A stretch of 32,702 nucleotides of DNA from Lysinibacillus fusiformis (GTDB lineage Bacteria; Bacillota; Bacilli; Bacillales_A; Planococcaceae). Shown piece by piece: positions 7,887 through 17,517 of this stretch. The stretch spans positions 1-32,702 of the forward strand of contig NZ_CM009107.1 in assembly GCF_002845985.1 (NCBI RefSeq). The letters run 5' to 3'. The stretch's first letter is position 1. The number at the start of each line of letters is the position of its first letter. The notes beneath the pieces were generated by a model. The model had not been told where the DNA came from. It saw only the letters and a list, made by a program, of their open reading frames with translations, and did no database searches. A program made the translations under genes and the position numbers.

Positions 7887-9161
7887 TTACGCTAGATTTT
7901 CATTATCATTAAAGTAATTTTTCATCTTTTCGCGATCGAAACGACCTTCCCATTTTGCCATTACTAATGACGCTAATGAGTTACCAATTACGTTAACAAC
8001 TGTACGTCCCATATCAAGAATACGGTCAATACCAGCGATAAATGCTAGTCCTTCAAGTGGAATACCGACAGTACCTAAAGTTGCTAGAAGTACTACGAAT
8101 GATACCCCTGGAACACCTGCAATCCCTTTAGATGTAACCATTAGTACAAGCATTAACGTAATTTGTTCACCAATGCTTAGGTGAATACCGTACATTTGAG
8201 CAATAAATAATGCTGCAATGGCTTGGTAGAGTGTTGATCCATCTAAGTTAAAGGAGTAACCGGTTGGTATAACAAAGGAAACAATATCCTTTGGCGCACC
8301 TAATTTCTCCATTTTCATCATAACACGTGGTAATACAGCTTCAGAACTTGCTGTTGAGAACGCTAAAATTAGTTCATCTTTTAATACTTTAATTAAATAG
8401 AAGATGCTAATTCCTGCAAATTTTGCTACAAGTCCAAGAACGACAAAGATAAAGAATAGCATTGTTGCATACACAAGAATAGCCAATTTGGCAAGTGGCA
8501 CCAGTGAGGCAAACCCATATTTGGAAACGGTTACACCAATTAAACCAAATACACCAAGTGGAGCGAATTTCATTACGAGGTTTGTTACCCAGAACATAGC
8601 ATCTGCTACCCCTTGGAAGAAGTCTAAGACTGGTTTTCCTCGTTCACCAACTGCAGCAACCCCTAAACCAAAAAGAACTGAGAAGAAGATAATTGCAAGC
8701 ATATCACCTTCAGCCATTGACTGAATGATATTTGTTGGGACAATGCCTACAATGATATCAAATGGCCCCTCATGTTGTACTTCTTCAGTTGTTGATACAT
8801 ACTTTGAAATATCACCTTGAGATAGTTCATTCATGTTTATACCTGCACCAGGTTGGAAAATGTTCGCAGAAAGTAATCCAACTACGATGGCAACAGTCGT
8901 AATGATTTCAAAGTAAATAATAGATTTCCCGCCTAATCGTCCGAGTTGCTTCATATCTCCAGTACCAGCAACACCAACGATTAAAGTCGAAATTATAATC
9001 GGTACAACAATCATCTTAATAAGATGTAAAAATATATCCCCTAATGGTTGTAAATATGTCTCAATTTTGGGGTTTCCGTAAAAGATACCACCAATAATGA
9101 TCCCTAAAATCAAACCGATTAAAATTTGAGCGGCTAAACTGATTTTAAATTTCTTTTTCAA
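7887..9161 (-). CDS. gltT: Glutamate/aspartate:proton (or sodium) symporter, GltT-like
   Basis: Dicarboxylate/amino acid:cation symporter (DAACS, SLC1-like) of the cytoplasmic membrane, 424 residues. It has the N-terminal membrane segments, the serine-rich re-entrant loop (STASSEAVLPRVM), the substrate-binding region TGYSFNLDGSTLYQ (variant of NMDGT) and the conserved IAGIDRILDMGRTVVNVIGN with substrate-binding Asp and Arg. The C-terminal half resembles B. subtilis GltT most, so glutamate/aspartate uptake is the best guess; C4-dicarboxylate transport (DctP-like) is possible. It starts at a TTG with GGAGG about 10 nt upstream. It lies directly downstream of a GlnK/GlnL-like two-component system on the same strand, with a promoter and a direct repeat in the 92-nt gap. 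Confidence 0.9.
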   Translation of the reverse strand: MKKKFKISLAAQILIGLILGIIIGGIFYGNPKIETYLQPLGDIFLHLIKMIVVPIIISTLIVGVAGTGDMKQLGRLGGKSIIYFEIITTVAIVVGLLSANIFQPGAGINMNELSQGDISKYVSTTEEVQHEGPFDIIVGIVPTNIIQSMAEGDMLAIIFFSVLFGLGVAAVGERGKPVLDFFQGVADAMFWVTNLVMKFAPLGVFGLIGVTVSKYGFASLVPLAKLAILVYATMLFFIFVVLGLVAKFAGISIFYLIKVLKDELILAFSTASSEAVLPRVMMKMEKLGAPKDIVSFVIPTGYSFNLDGSTLYQAIAALFIAQMYGIHLSIGEQITLMLVLMVTSKGIAGVPGVSFVVLLATLGTVGIPLEGLAFIAGIDRILDMGRTVVNVIGNSLASLVMAKWEGRFDREKMKNYFNDNENLA

Positions 9162-9211
9162 ATCCTTTGTACCTCCCCTAATATTAAATTTTCAGGACAC
9201 GCCTTACTTTA

Positions 9212-9248
9212 ATAATACAGAGGACTTACGGAATCCGACAAAATCCGA
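9212..9248 (-). promoter_or_regulatory. gltT promoter with AATCCGA direct repeat (candidate response-regulator site)
   Basis: On the minus strand: -35 TTGTCG (9236-9241), 18-nt spacer, -10 TATTAT (9212-9217). On the plus strand AATCCGA occurs at 9232-9238 and again at 9242-9248, a period of 10 bp (one helical turn), overlapping and just upstream of the -35. That geometry suits a dimeric activator such as the adjacent response regulator. Binding itself is inferred. Confidence 0.55.
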
Positions 9249-9253
9249 GAAAA

Positions 9254-10132
9254 TTAATTTACTTTTGTTAAAATGTCTGAATATAAAACTTGAATAAACT
9301 TCTTAATATTAACCTTTGCTTTACGATTATCGTGGTCTTCAATTTGTGTCATGAGCTGGCGAATTTCTTTAAAATCAAAGTAGCGTGGGGCATAGTACTC
9401 GAATTCAGAGTTTGTATAATCGACAACCCCTAAATTAGCAAGATTAATCATTGCAGCTAATATTGTTCGGCGGACACGCTGTTCAATGGCTTTACTTTCC
9501 TTTAATATGTCATCGGGCGTAGCCTTAGTCACAGCTGCAATTTCTTCATACAGCTCCTTTAATGGAGGAAGAGGTGCAATCTTATGCTGATGAGCAAGTA
9601 ATGTTTCTATAATGGCAATAATATCCTCGCTACCAATTTCACCGACAATGCCCATATCATTTAAAATTGATTGAATATGATCTCGTGATGTTGCTTTATG
9701 AGCCTTTTGTTCAGTTAATTCAATGTTTGTAAGTGATTGACGTATAACTAACAGCGAATTTTTGAGTCGAAATTGTTCAGTCGTTTTTTTCAAAACATTT
9801 TCTACTTCGATACGATTGATTGGTTTATGAATGAAGAAATCAATTCCTTGTTCATAAGCTTCACCAACCATTTCCTTATTCACAACCTGTGAAATCATAA
9901 TAAATTGTCCCTCAAAACGATTTTGCATCAGTTGCTCCACCGTTGCTATACCATCGAGCTTGGGCATCAGTAAATCAATTAACACAAATTCTGGCTGCGT
10001 CATTAAAATCTGTGGTATGGCATCCTCACCATTACGTGCTTCACCAATAACTGTACCTAGCCCGCTATCTTCAATAATTTGTTTTAACATAACACGACTT
10101 GCACGATCATCGTCTACAATAAAATACCTCAT
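9254..10132 (-). CDS. Response regulator, GlnL/YcbB-like
   Basis: Cytoplasmic response regulator of 292 residues. The N-terminal receiver domain has the acidic cluster DDD (7-9), phospho-acceptor D53 (VLIDLLMPKLDG) and K103 (HKPINRIE). The C-terminal region (about 140-290) is not a common OmpR or NarL type; it resembles the YcbB effector domain of B. subtilis GlnL, with a helix-rich segment VRRTILAAMINLANLGVVDY and ARYF-like PRYFDFKEIRQLM. In B. subtilis GlnK-GlnL activates glutamine utilisation genes. Here the target is probably the downstream gltT. The gene abuts the kinase gene exactly (TAA directly followed by ATG), so the two are translationally coupled. Confidence 0.87.
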   Translation of the reverse strand: MRYFIVDDDRASRVMLKQIIEDSGLGTVIGEARNGEDAIPQILMTQPEFVLIDLLMPKLDGIATVEQLMQNRFEGQFIMISQVVNKEMVGEAYEQGIDFFIHKPINRIEVENVLKKTTEQFRLKNSLLVIRQSLTNIELTEQKAHKATSRDHIQSILNDMGIVGEIGSEDIIAIIETLLAHQHKIAPLPPLKELYEEIAAVTKATPDDILKESKAIEQRVRRTILAAMINLANLGVVDYTNSEFEYYAPRYFDFKEIRQLMTQIEDHDNRKAKVNIKKFIQVLYSDILTKVN

Positions 10133-11392
10133 TTAAGTCTCTCCCGTTTGAATAGTTTGCGTAGGAATTATGATTTTAAACGTTGTATATTGATCGTTTG
10201 AATCAACGGTTATTGAGCCTTTTAATTTTTCTACTAATTCAGCAACGTGTGAAAGCCCAATGCCAGTTGCCGCTACACCATCAATATTGAACTTGGTTGT
10301 GTATCCAGGTTCAAAGATAACAGAAATATCTGTTTGTGAAATTCCTTGTCCATTATCACATACTGTTATTACAGTATTATCTTCTTGGCGTCCAATAGCA
10401 ATAGAAATGATACCTTGTTTTTCAATAGCCTCAACAGCATTGGCAGATAAGTTATTTAAAAGAGCAAGGAGTGCAATATGTTCCTTTGTTTGAAAATCGA
10501 AGTCTATACATGTATTAAATTGTATATCCTTACCGAGTAATTCAGCGTATTTCCTATTGCCTTCTTCAATATAATGCAATAATTCAGATAATACAAAAGG
10601 GCCGAAACTTCTTTCGCCCACAATCTTCGAAATACCAGCATATATACGTTGAGAATCTTTTTTCACTTCATGGATTTCCTGGGCAATATGAAGTGCCTGT
10701 AAACTTTCAGCTCGATAACCTAGCACTTTTAACTGTCGATATAATTCATAACCGCTAGCTGTAATAGTTTCAATATGGTTCATTGATTTTTTTAAGTATA
10801 GGGTCTCAACATAGAGGTCAGATCCGATATTGAGCATTTCTTGTACTCGTTTTTTTTGTTCAGCAATCAAAATGGAGCTATAAATACCTACTACAAAAAA
10901 ACTGCGTAATATAGCTACGGCTAATAGGATCAGGAGGTCATGAAGAAATAAAAAAGTATAATTTTGGACGAAAAATCGAAAAATTTGTTCTGCTAAATTA
11001 CTAATGACCTCACTAAAGGCGACGAGTAAACCAAGTTTTAAAGGCTTTTCTCTATATTGTTGAATATCTAAAATTTGTAGGCACACTGCAAACAATACAT
11101 AAAATAACGCGGCTGGTAAATGGTTAAATAGACTCTCAGAAATTGGAACGCTGTGTAACGTGGAATTAATAACACGAAAAATTGTTGTCACTATACTTGT
11201 TGCAATACCTGCTAAAATAATCGGTGTAGGCTTAAGTAGTGCGCATAAAAAGAAGATGATCGTACCTAAACCAAAACGGAATGTTGTATTAGCAAATGGC
11301 ATAATTTTAATTTCACTACCAATTGCGGTCAGGACAGCAATAATGAAAATCCAAGTAAGGGAAGCACGTGTCATAGATAATTTCGATTGCAA
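10133..11392 (-). CDS. Membrane sensor histidine kinase, GlnK/YcbA-like
   Basis: A 419-residue sensor kinase. About residues 10-180 hold five or six hydrophobic membrane segments with little extracellular domain, so it may sense at or within the membrane or through a transporter. The phospho-acceptor is probably H241 in HEVKKD. The ATPase domain has the N box NNLSANA (313-319), G1 DNGQG (346-350) and G2 GIGL (377-380). The arrangement and the GlnL-like partner resemble GlnK of B. subtilis, which responds to glutamine; here glutamate or aspartate is an inferred signal because gltT is adjacent. It starts at a TTG 8 nt after GGAGG. A terminator-like hairpin lies just upstream in its leader. Confidence 0.87.
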   Translation of the reverse strand: MQSKLSMTRASLTWIFIIAVLTAIGSEIKIMPFANTTFRFGLGTIIFFLCALLKPTPIILAGIATSIVTTIFRVINSTLHSVPISESLFNHLPAALFYVLFAVCLQILDIQQYREKPLKLGLLVAFSEVISNLAEQIFRFFVQNYTFLFLHDLLILLAVAILRSFFVVGIYSSILIAEQKKRVQEMLNIGSDLYVETLYLKKSMNHIETITASGYELYRQLKVLGYRAESLQALHIAQEIHEVKKDSQRIYAGISKIVGERSFGPFVLSELLHYIEEGNRKYAELLGKDIQFNTCIDFDFQTKEHIALLALLNNLSANAVEAIEKQGIISIAIGRQEDNTVITVCDNGQGISQTDISVIFEPGYTTKFNIDGVAATGIGLSHVAELVEKLKGSITVDSNDQYTTFKIIIPTQTIQTGET

Positions 11393-11420
11393 TATTACAA
11401 CCTCCCATCATTCATATAAT

Positions 11421-11452
11421 AAAAAATACCACAACCGAGGCGGAAGTGGTAT
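11421..11452 (-). terminator. Terminator-like hairpin in the leader of the kinase gene
   Basis: ATACCAC (11426-11432) pairs perfectly with GTGGTAT (11446-11452), with an inner CCG/CGG pairing. On the minus strand it is followed by six Ts (11421-11426). It stands only about 30 nt before the kinase start, so it either finishes transcripts from the tRNA-Ser side or acts as an attenuator of the kinase operon. Confidence 0.6.
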
Positions 11453-11479
11453 CTAACAAGTAATACATACAATTTTGGC

Positions 11480-11507
11480 AAAAAAAAACGGCTACAATTG
11501 TAGTCGG
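11480..11507 (-). terminator. Terminator of tRNA-Ser
   Basis: On the minus strand, CCGACTAC-AATT-GTAGCCG (one mismatch) is followed by nine Ts. It lies 13 nt after the tRNA 3' end. Confidence 0.75.
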
Positions 11508-11519
11508 AAATTTTAAAAA

Positions 11520-11612
11520 TGGAGGAGGTAGAGGGATTCGAACCCCCGCGCGGTGTTACCCGCCTGTCGGTTTTCAAGACCGATCCCTTCAGCCAGACTT
11601 GGGTATACCTCC
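11520..11612 (-). tRNA. tRNA-Ser (anticodon UGA)
   Basis: A 93-nt class II tRNA with encoded CCA. The acceptor GGAGGTA pairs with TACCTCC, the anticodon loop CTTGAAA gives anticodon UGA (reads UCA and related serine codons), the variable arm is long and the T loop is TTCGAAT. The 3' end reads TACCTCC-T-CCA, so the discriminator base is U73 rather than the G73 usual in bacterial serine tRNAs. A serine tRNA next to scr is also the arrangement in B. subtilis. Confidence 0.96.
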
Positions 11613-11648
11613 ATGTTATGTTGCTCTGCTGTCTTATCGACAAAAATA

Positions 11649-11677
11649 AATTTATCATAACTAGAAACACTCGTCAA
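11649..11677 (-). promoter_or_regulatory. Promoter of tRNA-Ser
   Basis: Minus strand: TTGACG (11672-11677), 17-nt spacer, TAAATT (11649-11654), about 36 nt before the tRNA 5' end. The -35 is near consensus and the -10 is weaker. Confidence 0.6.
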
Positions 11678-11743
11678 TATTTTTTTTGAAAAAATTTTAA
11701 GTAGTTTATTCATGGCTTGGAAATAAATAATTTGTGCATTAAG

Positions 11744-11772
11744 TTGCAATTTATACAAACTGTCAGTATACT
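11744..11772 (+). promoter_or_regulatory. Promoter of the SRP RNA gene
   Basis: TTGCAA (11744-11749), 17-nt spacer, TATACT (11767-11772). The expected start, about 7 nt downstream, coincides with the 5' end of the SRP RNA at 11779. Confidence 0.85.
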
Positions 11773-11778
11773 AGTTAT

Positions 11779-12053
11779 TGCCGTGCTAGGTGGGAAGGTA
11801 GCGGTGTCCTGTAACTCGCAATCCGCTCTAGCGAGACTGAATTCCTTTTTCGAGGCTGTCCGTATTGTTTGGTCTGCCTTTTGCACGTAGTGTTGACGAT
11901 TGGGTCCTGCGCAATGGATACCCATGAACCATGTCAGGTCCGGAAGGAAGCAGCATTAAGTGGTCTTATCCATGTGCCGCGGGGTTGCCTAATCCGAGCT
12001 AACGACAAGAGTAACGCTTATGTGCGGCTGTCAAGGAAAGGTGCACGGCATTA
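11779..12053 (+). ncRNA. scr: Signal recognition particle RNA (long, Bacillus-type scRNA)
   Basis: A 275-nt RNA scaffold of the signal recognition particle that binds Ffh and targets membrane proteins. It starts TGCCGTGCTAGG and ends GTGCACGGCA, pairing the two ends. The S domain contains the diagnostic GTCAGGTCCGGAAGGAAGCAG around 11934-11954, with the GGAA tetraloop. The Alu-type domain (GGTGGGAAGGTAGCGGTG and TGCCGCGGGGTTGCC) marks the long form found in Bacillus and relatives. It lies between tRNA-Ser and dnaX, exactly as in B. subtilis. The exact ends are estimated. Confidence 0.96.
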
Positions 12054-12065
12054 ACTTGCCAATTC

Positions 12066-12106
12066 AAAGCATCCGTCTACTATAAGGCGGGTGCTTTTTT
12101 ATTTTT
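12066..12106 (+). terminator. Terminator of the SRP RNA gene
   Basis: AAAGCATCCGTC (12066-12077) pairs with GGCGGGTGCTTT through two G-U wobbles, followed by a T-rich tract. Confidence 0.88.
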
Positions 12107-12143
12107 AAATTTAGTAACTTCATTTTCTATATAAGAAGGCAAA

Positions 12144-12152
12144 TGCTATAAT
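12144..12152 (+). promoter_or_regulatory. Extended -10 promoter of dnaX
   Basis: TGC-TATAAT (12144-12152), a perfect extended -10 element; no good -35 is found 17 nt upstream. It lies about 40 nt before the dnaX start and probably drives dnaX-ebfC-recR. Confidence 0.6.
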
Positions 12153-12191
12153 ATAACTATTCAATTAAATGGAGAAGGAGAGAGGAAATCA

Positions 12192-13976
12192 GTGACGTAT
12201 CAAGCATTTTATCGTGTGTATCGACCGCAATCTTTTCGAGAAATGTCTGGCCAATCACATGTCAAAAGAACGCTACAAAATGCTCTCCTAGCAAATAAAA
12301 CAACGCATGCTTACTTATTTTCTGGGCCACGTGGTACAGGGAAAACAAGTACAGCCAAAATCTTTGCGAAGGCCTTAAATTGTGAACATGCACCATCGAA
12401 AGAGCCATGTAATGAATGCGCTACATGCATAAGTATTACGGATGGCTCCCATCCTGATGTCATTGAATTTGATGCGGCTTCGAATTCACGTGTTGAAGAG
12501 ATTAGGGATATTATAGAAAAGGTTCGCTTTGCTCCTGCAAGCAGTAGATATAAGGTGTACATCATAGACGAAGTGCATATGCTTTCTACTAGTGCCTTTA
12601 ACGCTCTTTTAAAAACTTTGGAAGAGCCACCTCCTCATGCTGTATTTATTTTAGCAACGACAGAGCCTCACAAATTGCCTGCAACGATTATTTCTCGTTG
12701 TCAGCGCTTTGATTTTAAGCGACTTTCTACCAATGATATTATTGAACGTATGAAGGTTGTCCTAGAAGATATTGATTTACCATATGAAGAACAGGGTTTA
12801 AAGGTGATCGCACAATCAGCCGCAGGAGGAATGCGTGATGCTTTAAGTTTATTAGACCAAGTTGTGTCATTTAGTGGGGAAAAATTAAAGCTTGAGGATA
12901 CATTATTAGTTACAGGTTCAATTAGTCAGGATGTTTTTTATGACTTAGCAGAAGCACTGAAAGTAAAAGATGTTGCTCAAATGCTAGCTCTTTTAGAGCA
13001 ACTTATAGCTGATGGTAAGGATCCCTTGCGTCTTTCAGAAGATTTAATTACTTTTTTCCGCGATCTATTATTACTTCAAACAAGTGAAGATTTAGCTGAA
13101 CTTTTAGAGCTAGTGTCCCCAGAGGAGCGTGTATTTACTTTAGCACACGAATTTACTCCAGATATGCTTTATGGCTATATTGATATACTCGCAAAAACAC
13201 AGCAGGAGATGCGTTTCTCTCACCATACGAAAATTTACTTAGAAACAGCATTGCTTAAAATGGCACAGTTTTCGGGAGGGATAGCCCATCAAACAGTGGC
13301 TACGAACGAAACTGTACAAAGCCCAGAACTCACGCAAAAGGTGGTAGCGCTTGAGCAGATGGTTCAACAATTATCCTTGCAACTGCAAACAGGAACTACT
13401 GTGCAAACGCCGTCAGGGCAAAAAGAGCAACGACCTCGTGCTAAAAACCCGAATGGCTATAAAGCACCCACTGGTCGTATTCAGGAAGTGTTGAAAGATG
13501 CTACAAAGCAAGATGTGCAACGTATCAAGTCAGTTTGGGCACAAGCATTAAATCAAATGCAAAAATCTCAATCGGCTCTTTTAGCAGAAGCTGAACCTGT
13601 TGCGGCATCTTCGAGTGCTTTTGTGTTAAAATTCAAGTATGATATTCATTGTCAGATGGTTGCTGATAACCAATCTTTAAAGGCTCACTTTACACAATTA
13701 ATTGCTGGGCAAACTGGTACAATGTACGAGATGCTATGTATACCAGAAGAATCTTGGTTGAAAATGCGTGAAGAATTTATCCGTGATCACAGTCTGCAGC
13801 AAAAGAAATCACAGGCTGTCTCAGAGCATGGAGAAGAATTATTAGAGCCACCACCGGCAGAAATGCCAGATGAACCATTTATCGATGATGCCCAACCTCT
13901 TGCTTCACAAGATCCACTTGTGACAGAGGCTGAAAAGCTCTTTGGTAAAGATTTTGTTGAAATTATTGAAGATTAA
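12192..13976 (+). CDS. dnaX: DNA polymerase III subunit tau (clamp loader) DnaX
   Basis: AAA+ clamp-loader subunit that loads the beta sliding clamp and bridges polymerase and DnaB-type helicase at the replication fork; 594 residues. Walker A is GPRGTGKT (45-52), the zinc-binding cysteines are C64, C73, C76 and C79, Walker B/DEVH is at 126-129, sensor 1 is ATTEPHKLP, and RCQRFDFKR follows. The C-terminal third (from about 380) is the variable tau region with a Gln-rich linker and a final acidic segment. No A-AAA-AAG slippery site was seen, so a short gamma form is not predicted. The GTG start is 6-9 nt after AAGGAGAGAGG. It leads the conserved dnaX-ebfC-recR operon. Confidence 0.97.
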   Translation: MTYQAFYRVYRPQSFREMSGQSHVKRTLQNALLANKTTHAYLFSGPRGTGKTSTAKIFAKALNCEHAPSKEPCNECATCISITDGSHPDVIEFDAASNSRVEEIRDIIEKVRFAPASSRYKVYIIDEVHMLSTSAFNALLKTLEEPPPHAVFILATTEPHKLPATIISRCQRFDFKRLSTNDIIERMKVVLEDIDLPYEEQGLKVIAQSAAGGMRDALSLLDQVVSFSGEKLKLEDTLLVTGSISQDVFYDLAEALKVKDVAQMLALLEQLIADGKDPLRLSEDLITFFRDLLLLQTSEDLAELLELVSPEERVFTLAHEFTPDMLYGYIDILAKTQQEMRFSHHTKIYLETALLKMAQFSGGIAHQTVATNETVQSPELTQKVVALEQMVQQLSLQLQTGTTVQTPSGQKEQRPRAKNPNGYKAPTGRIQEVLKDATKQDVQRIKSVWAQALNQMQKSQSALLAEAEPVAASSSAFVLKFKYDIHCQMVADNQSLKAHFTQLIAGQTGTMYEMLCIPEESWLKMREEFIRDHSLQQKKSQAVSEHGEELLEPPPAEMPDEPFIDDAQPLASQDPLVTEAEKLFGKDFVEIIED

Positions 13977-13997
13977 ATTTTTAGGAGGAAAACATTT

Positions 13998-14312
13998 ATG
14001 CGTGGAATGGGAAATATGCAAGGTATGATGAAAAAGATGCAAAAAATGCAAAAGGAAATGATGGAGGCTCAAGAGGCTTTAAATGCTGAGCAATTTGAAG
14101 GTGTTGCAGGCGGCGGCATGGTAAAAGTAACAGTTTCTGGTCAGCGTGAAGTAGTGTCAGTAAATCTAGATGAAACTGTAGTAGACCCAGAAGACATCGA
14201 AATGTTACAAGACCTAATTGTTATTGCAACAAATGAAGCGTTGAAAAAGGTAGAAGAAAAAACGAACTCAACGATGGGTAAATTCACTCAAGGCTTAAAC
14301 CTTCCATTCTAG
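13998..14312 (+). CDS. ebfC: YbaB/EbfC family nucleoid-associated protein
   Basis: Small dimeric DNA-binding protein of 104 residues (YaaK in B. subtilis). The Met/Gly-rich start [21 protein letters not shown] forms the N-terminal helix and is followed by the beta core [18 protein letters not shown] and a C-terminal helix ending in GLNLPF. The family is almost always between dnaX and recR, as here, which suggests a link to replication or recombination, though its precise role is unsettled. Strong TAGGAGG ribosome binding site; 21 nt after dnaX. Confidence 0.95.
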   Translation: MRGMGNMQGMMKKMQKMQKEMMEAQEALNAEQFEGVAGGGMVKVTVSGQREVVSVNLDETVVDPEDIEMLQDLIVIATNEALKKVEEKTNSTMGKFTQGLNLPF

Positions 14313-14323
14313 GAGGTAATCAT

Positions 14324-14920
14324 ATGTACTACCCAGAACCAATATCTAAATTGATCGATAGTTTTATGAAATTGCCAGGTATCGGGCCGAAAACCGCGGC
14401 TCGTCTGGCGTTTTTTGTGTTATCTATGAAAGAAGACGATGTATTATCTTTCTCTAAAGCACTGATTGATGCTAAACGAAACCTGAGCTACTGTTCTGTC
14501 TGTGGCAATATAACAGATGTAGACCCATGTCACATTTGTGCAGACAAGCAGCGAGATCATTCTATTATTTGTGTTGTGCAAGATACAAAAGATGTTATTG
14601 CAATGGAAAAAATGCGTGACTACAACGGCATGTATCATGTACTTCAGGGTGCAATTTCTCCAATGGATGGCATCGGTCCAGAGGATATTAATGTTGCTTC
14701 CTTGTTAGTGCGGTTGCAAGATGAAAGTGTACAAGAGCTTATTTTAGCTACGAATTCAACAATTGAAGGTGAGGCAACAGCTATGTACATATCTCGTCTT
14801 GTCAAACCTTCAGGTATTCGTACGACTCGTATTGCGCATGGACTGCCAGTAGGTGGAGATCTAGAATACGCAGATGAGGTTACGCTATCTAAGGCAATGG
14901 AAGGCCGACGCGAATTATGA
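14324..14920 (+). CDS. recR: Recombination mediator RecR
   Basis: A 198-residue ring-forming DNA-binding protein of the RecFOR pathway that helps load RecA on gapped DNA. A helix-hairpin-helix ([17 protein letters not shown], from residue 17) is followed by a four-cysteine zinc finger (C57, C60, C69, C72), a Toprim domain ([16 protein letters not shown]) and the C-terminal Walker B-like region with [16 protein letters not shown]. Full length. It starts 11 nt after ebfC behind GGAGGT, consistent with one transcript from dnaX. Confidence 0.97.
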   Translation: MYYPEPISKLIDSFMKLPGIGPKTAARLAFFVLSMKEDDVLSFSKALIDAKRNLSYCSVCGNITDVDPCHICADKQRDHSIICVVQDTKDVIAMEKMRDYNGMYHVLQGAISPMDGIGPEDINVASLLVRLQDESVQELILATNSTIEGEATAMYISRLVKPSGIRTTRIAHGLPVGGDLEYADEVTLSKAMEGRREL

Positions 14921-14933
14921 GTGAGGGATTAAT

Positions 14934-15149
14934 ATGTTCTTCCGTAGTAAAGGAAAGTTAAAAAAAGAATTCGATGGTAGGCTTGTGAATCTCATGAAAG
15001 AAACAAAAGAGGATTTACAGCAGGCGAAGATAATAGAAGAATTAATGGATGACTATGATCTAGGGGTAATTGCTCAACGCAAAACAGCAGAAAGTATTCA
15101 TTTCTATTTATTTAAGGAAGCTAGAATTCGCAAGGTATTAATAAAATAG
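14934..15149 (+). CDS. yaaL: YaaL family protein (DUF2508)
   Basis: A 71-residue, highly charged, helix-rich protein of unknown function, similar in length to YaaL of B. subtilis (about 74). Conserved-looking features are the basic start MFFRSKGKLKKEFD, the acidic helix KEDLQQAKIIEELMDDYD and the C-terminal FYLFKEARIRKV. It lies 13 nt after recR behind a modest GAGGGAT site. The position between recR and bofA is the main support for the name. Confidence 0.85.
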   Translation: MFFRSKGKLKKEFDGRLVNLMKETKEDLQQAKIIEELMDDYDLGVIAQRKTAESIHFYLFKEARIRKVLIK

Positions 15150-15225
15150 TTCTTATTTAAATATTCATAGAAGCAATACAGGAAACATAAACTTTCATAA
15201 TTATTTAATTGAGGGGGCAACCATA

Positions 15226-15498
15226 TTGTCTTGGTTAGTAATTATGAGTATTTGTGTTCCTGTAGGGCTTCTTTTTCTATATGTAATAATAAGACATGCT
15301 AAACTAGGTAAAATTTTAGAAGGGTTATCGGTGTTTTGGTTTAGATTTGCATTTGCTTTTCTATTATTATTTATAATCCATTTGGGTATTGGTTATATAG
15401 GATATAATGTACCTATCAATCTATTTTCAGTCTTAACTATTGCCGTCTTAGGTATTCCAGGTGTATTAGGAATAACAGCTTTAATATTTTTTTTATAA
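15226..15498 (+). CDS. bofA: BofA family sigma-K processing inhibitor
   Basis: An integral membrane protein of 90 residues with two or three hydrophobic segments. In B. subtilis BofA sits in the outer forespore membrane with SpoIVFA and holds the protease SpoIVFB inactive until the sigma-G signal arrives. The conserved C-terminal pattern VPINL...LGIPGVLGITAL is present. It starts at a TTG 7 nt after GAGGGGGC; there is no ATG alternative giving the complete first helix. The N-terminal half is less conserved, as is normal for the family. It implies a spore-former. No terminator was seen before the rrn promoters. Confidence 0.88.
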   Translation: MSWLVIMSICVPVGLLFLYVIIRHAKLGKILEGLSVFWFRFAFAFLLLFIIHLGIGYIGYNVPINLFSVLTIAVLGIPGVLGITALIFFL

Positions 15499-15503
15499 AA
15501 AGC

Positions 15504-15531
15504 TTGCAATATAAAAAGAATATGATATAGT
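15504..15531 (+). promoter_or_regulatory. rRNA promoter P1
   Basis: TTGCAA (15504-15509), 16-nt spacer, TATAGT (15526-15531). With P2 it forms the tandem promoter pair usual for Bacillus rrn operons, about 80 bp apart. Confidence 0.6.
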
Positions 15532-15584
15532 TATAAAAGTCGCTAATGTAACTGATTGAAACGAAAATAAATTAAAAATTTATG

Positions 15585-15613
15585 TTGACACATTATATGC
15601 GACATGGTATTAT
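15585..15613 (+). promoter_or_regulatory. rRNA promoter P2
   Basis: Consensus TTGACA (15585-15590), 17-nt spacer, TATTAT (15608-15613). It lies about 165 nt before 16S and is followed by a GCTGCT/AGCAGT leader hairpin. Confidence 0.88.
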
Positions 15614-15648
15614 ATAAGAGTTGCTGCTAAAACAGCAGTTAACGAAAT

Positions 15649-15681
15649 GAACCTTGAAAACTGAACAAGCAAAACGTAATC
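15649..15681 (+). other. Left arm of the 16S precursor processing stem
   Basis: The leader segment 15649-15681 is complementary to 17370-17400 in the 16S-23S spacer, with a mismatch and a two-base bulge. The arms include CAAAACGTAATC and GATTACGTTTTG. Together they bring the ends of 16S into the long helix cut by RNase III. Confidence 0.8.
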
Positions 15682-15778
15682 AATAAAGTTTTCAGTAACT
15701 AACTTCTGTTAGTGAACGAAACGAAATTTTGGACATCAAAATTGATGCCAGCAAAACAATTTGAGCTATTCAAATTTC

Positions 15779-17337
<1,559 letters not shown>

Positions 17338-17430
17338 ATTATTTCGGAATACAAACCTAGGGTTTGTAAGATTACGTTTTGCGTTCAGTTTTGAAGGTTC
17401 ATTCTTCTGAATGAAAAGCTTCAAAACTTG

Positions 17431-17453
17431 TTCTTTGAAAACTGGATAAAACG
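17431..17453 (+). other. Left arm of the 23S precursor processing stem
   Basis: 17431-17453 (with CTTTGAAAACTGGATAAA) is complementary to 20591-20612 after 23S (GTTTATCCAGTTTTGAAAG), apart from one mismatch and one extra base. It is the expected double-strand RNase site bracketing 23S. Confidence 0.75.
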
Positions 17454-17517
17454 ACATTGAAATTGTAACAAACACATTTATTTTTTAAGTTTTTTTATAG
17501 GCTTAATAACATTAAGA

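Noticed and set aside
11869..12054. 61-codon open frame
   Set aside because: It lies completely within the SRP RNA gene.
12192..13976. Programmed frameshift in dnaX giving a gamma subunit
   Set aside because: No A-AAA-AAG heptamer or comparable long A run with a following hairpin was seen.
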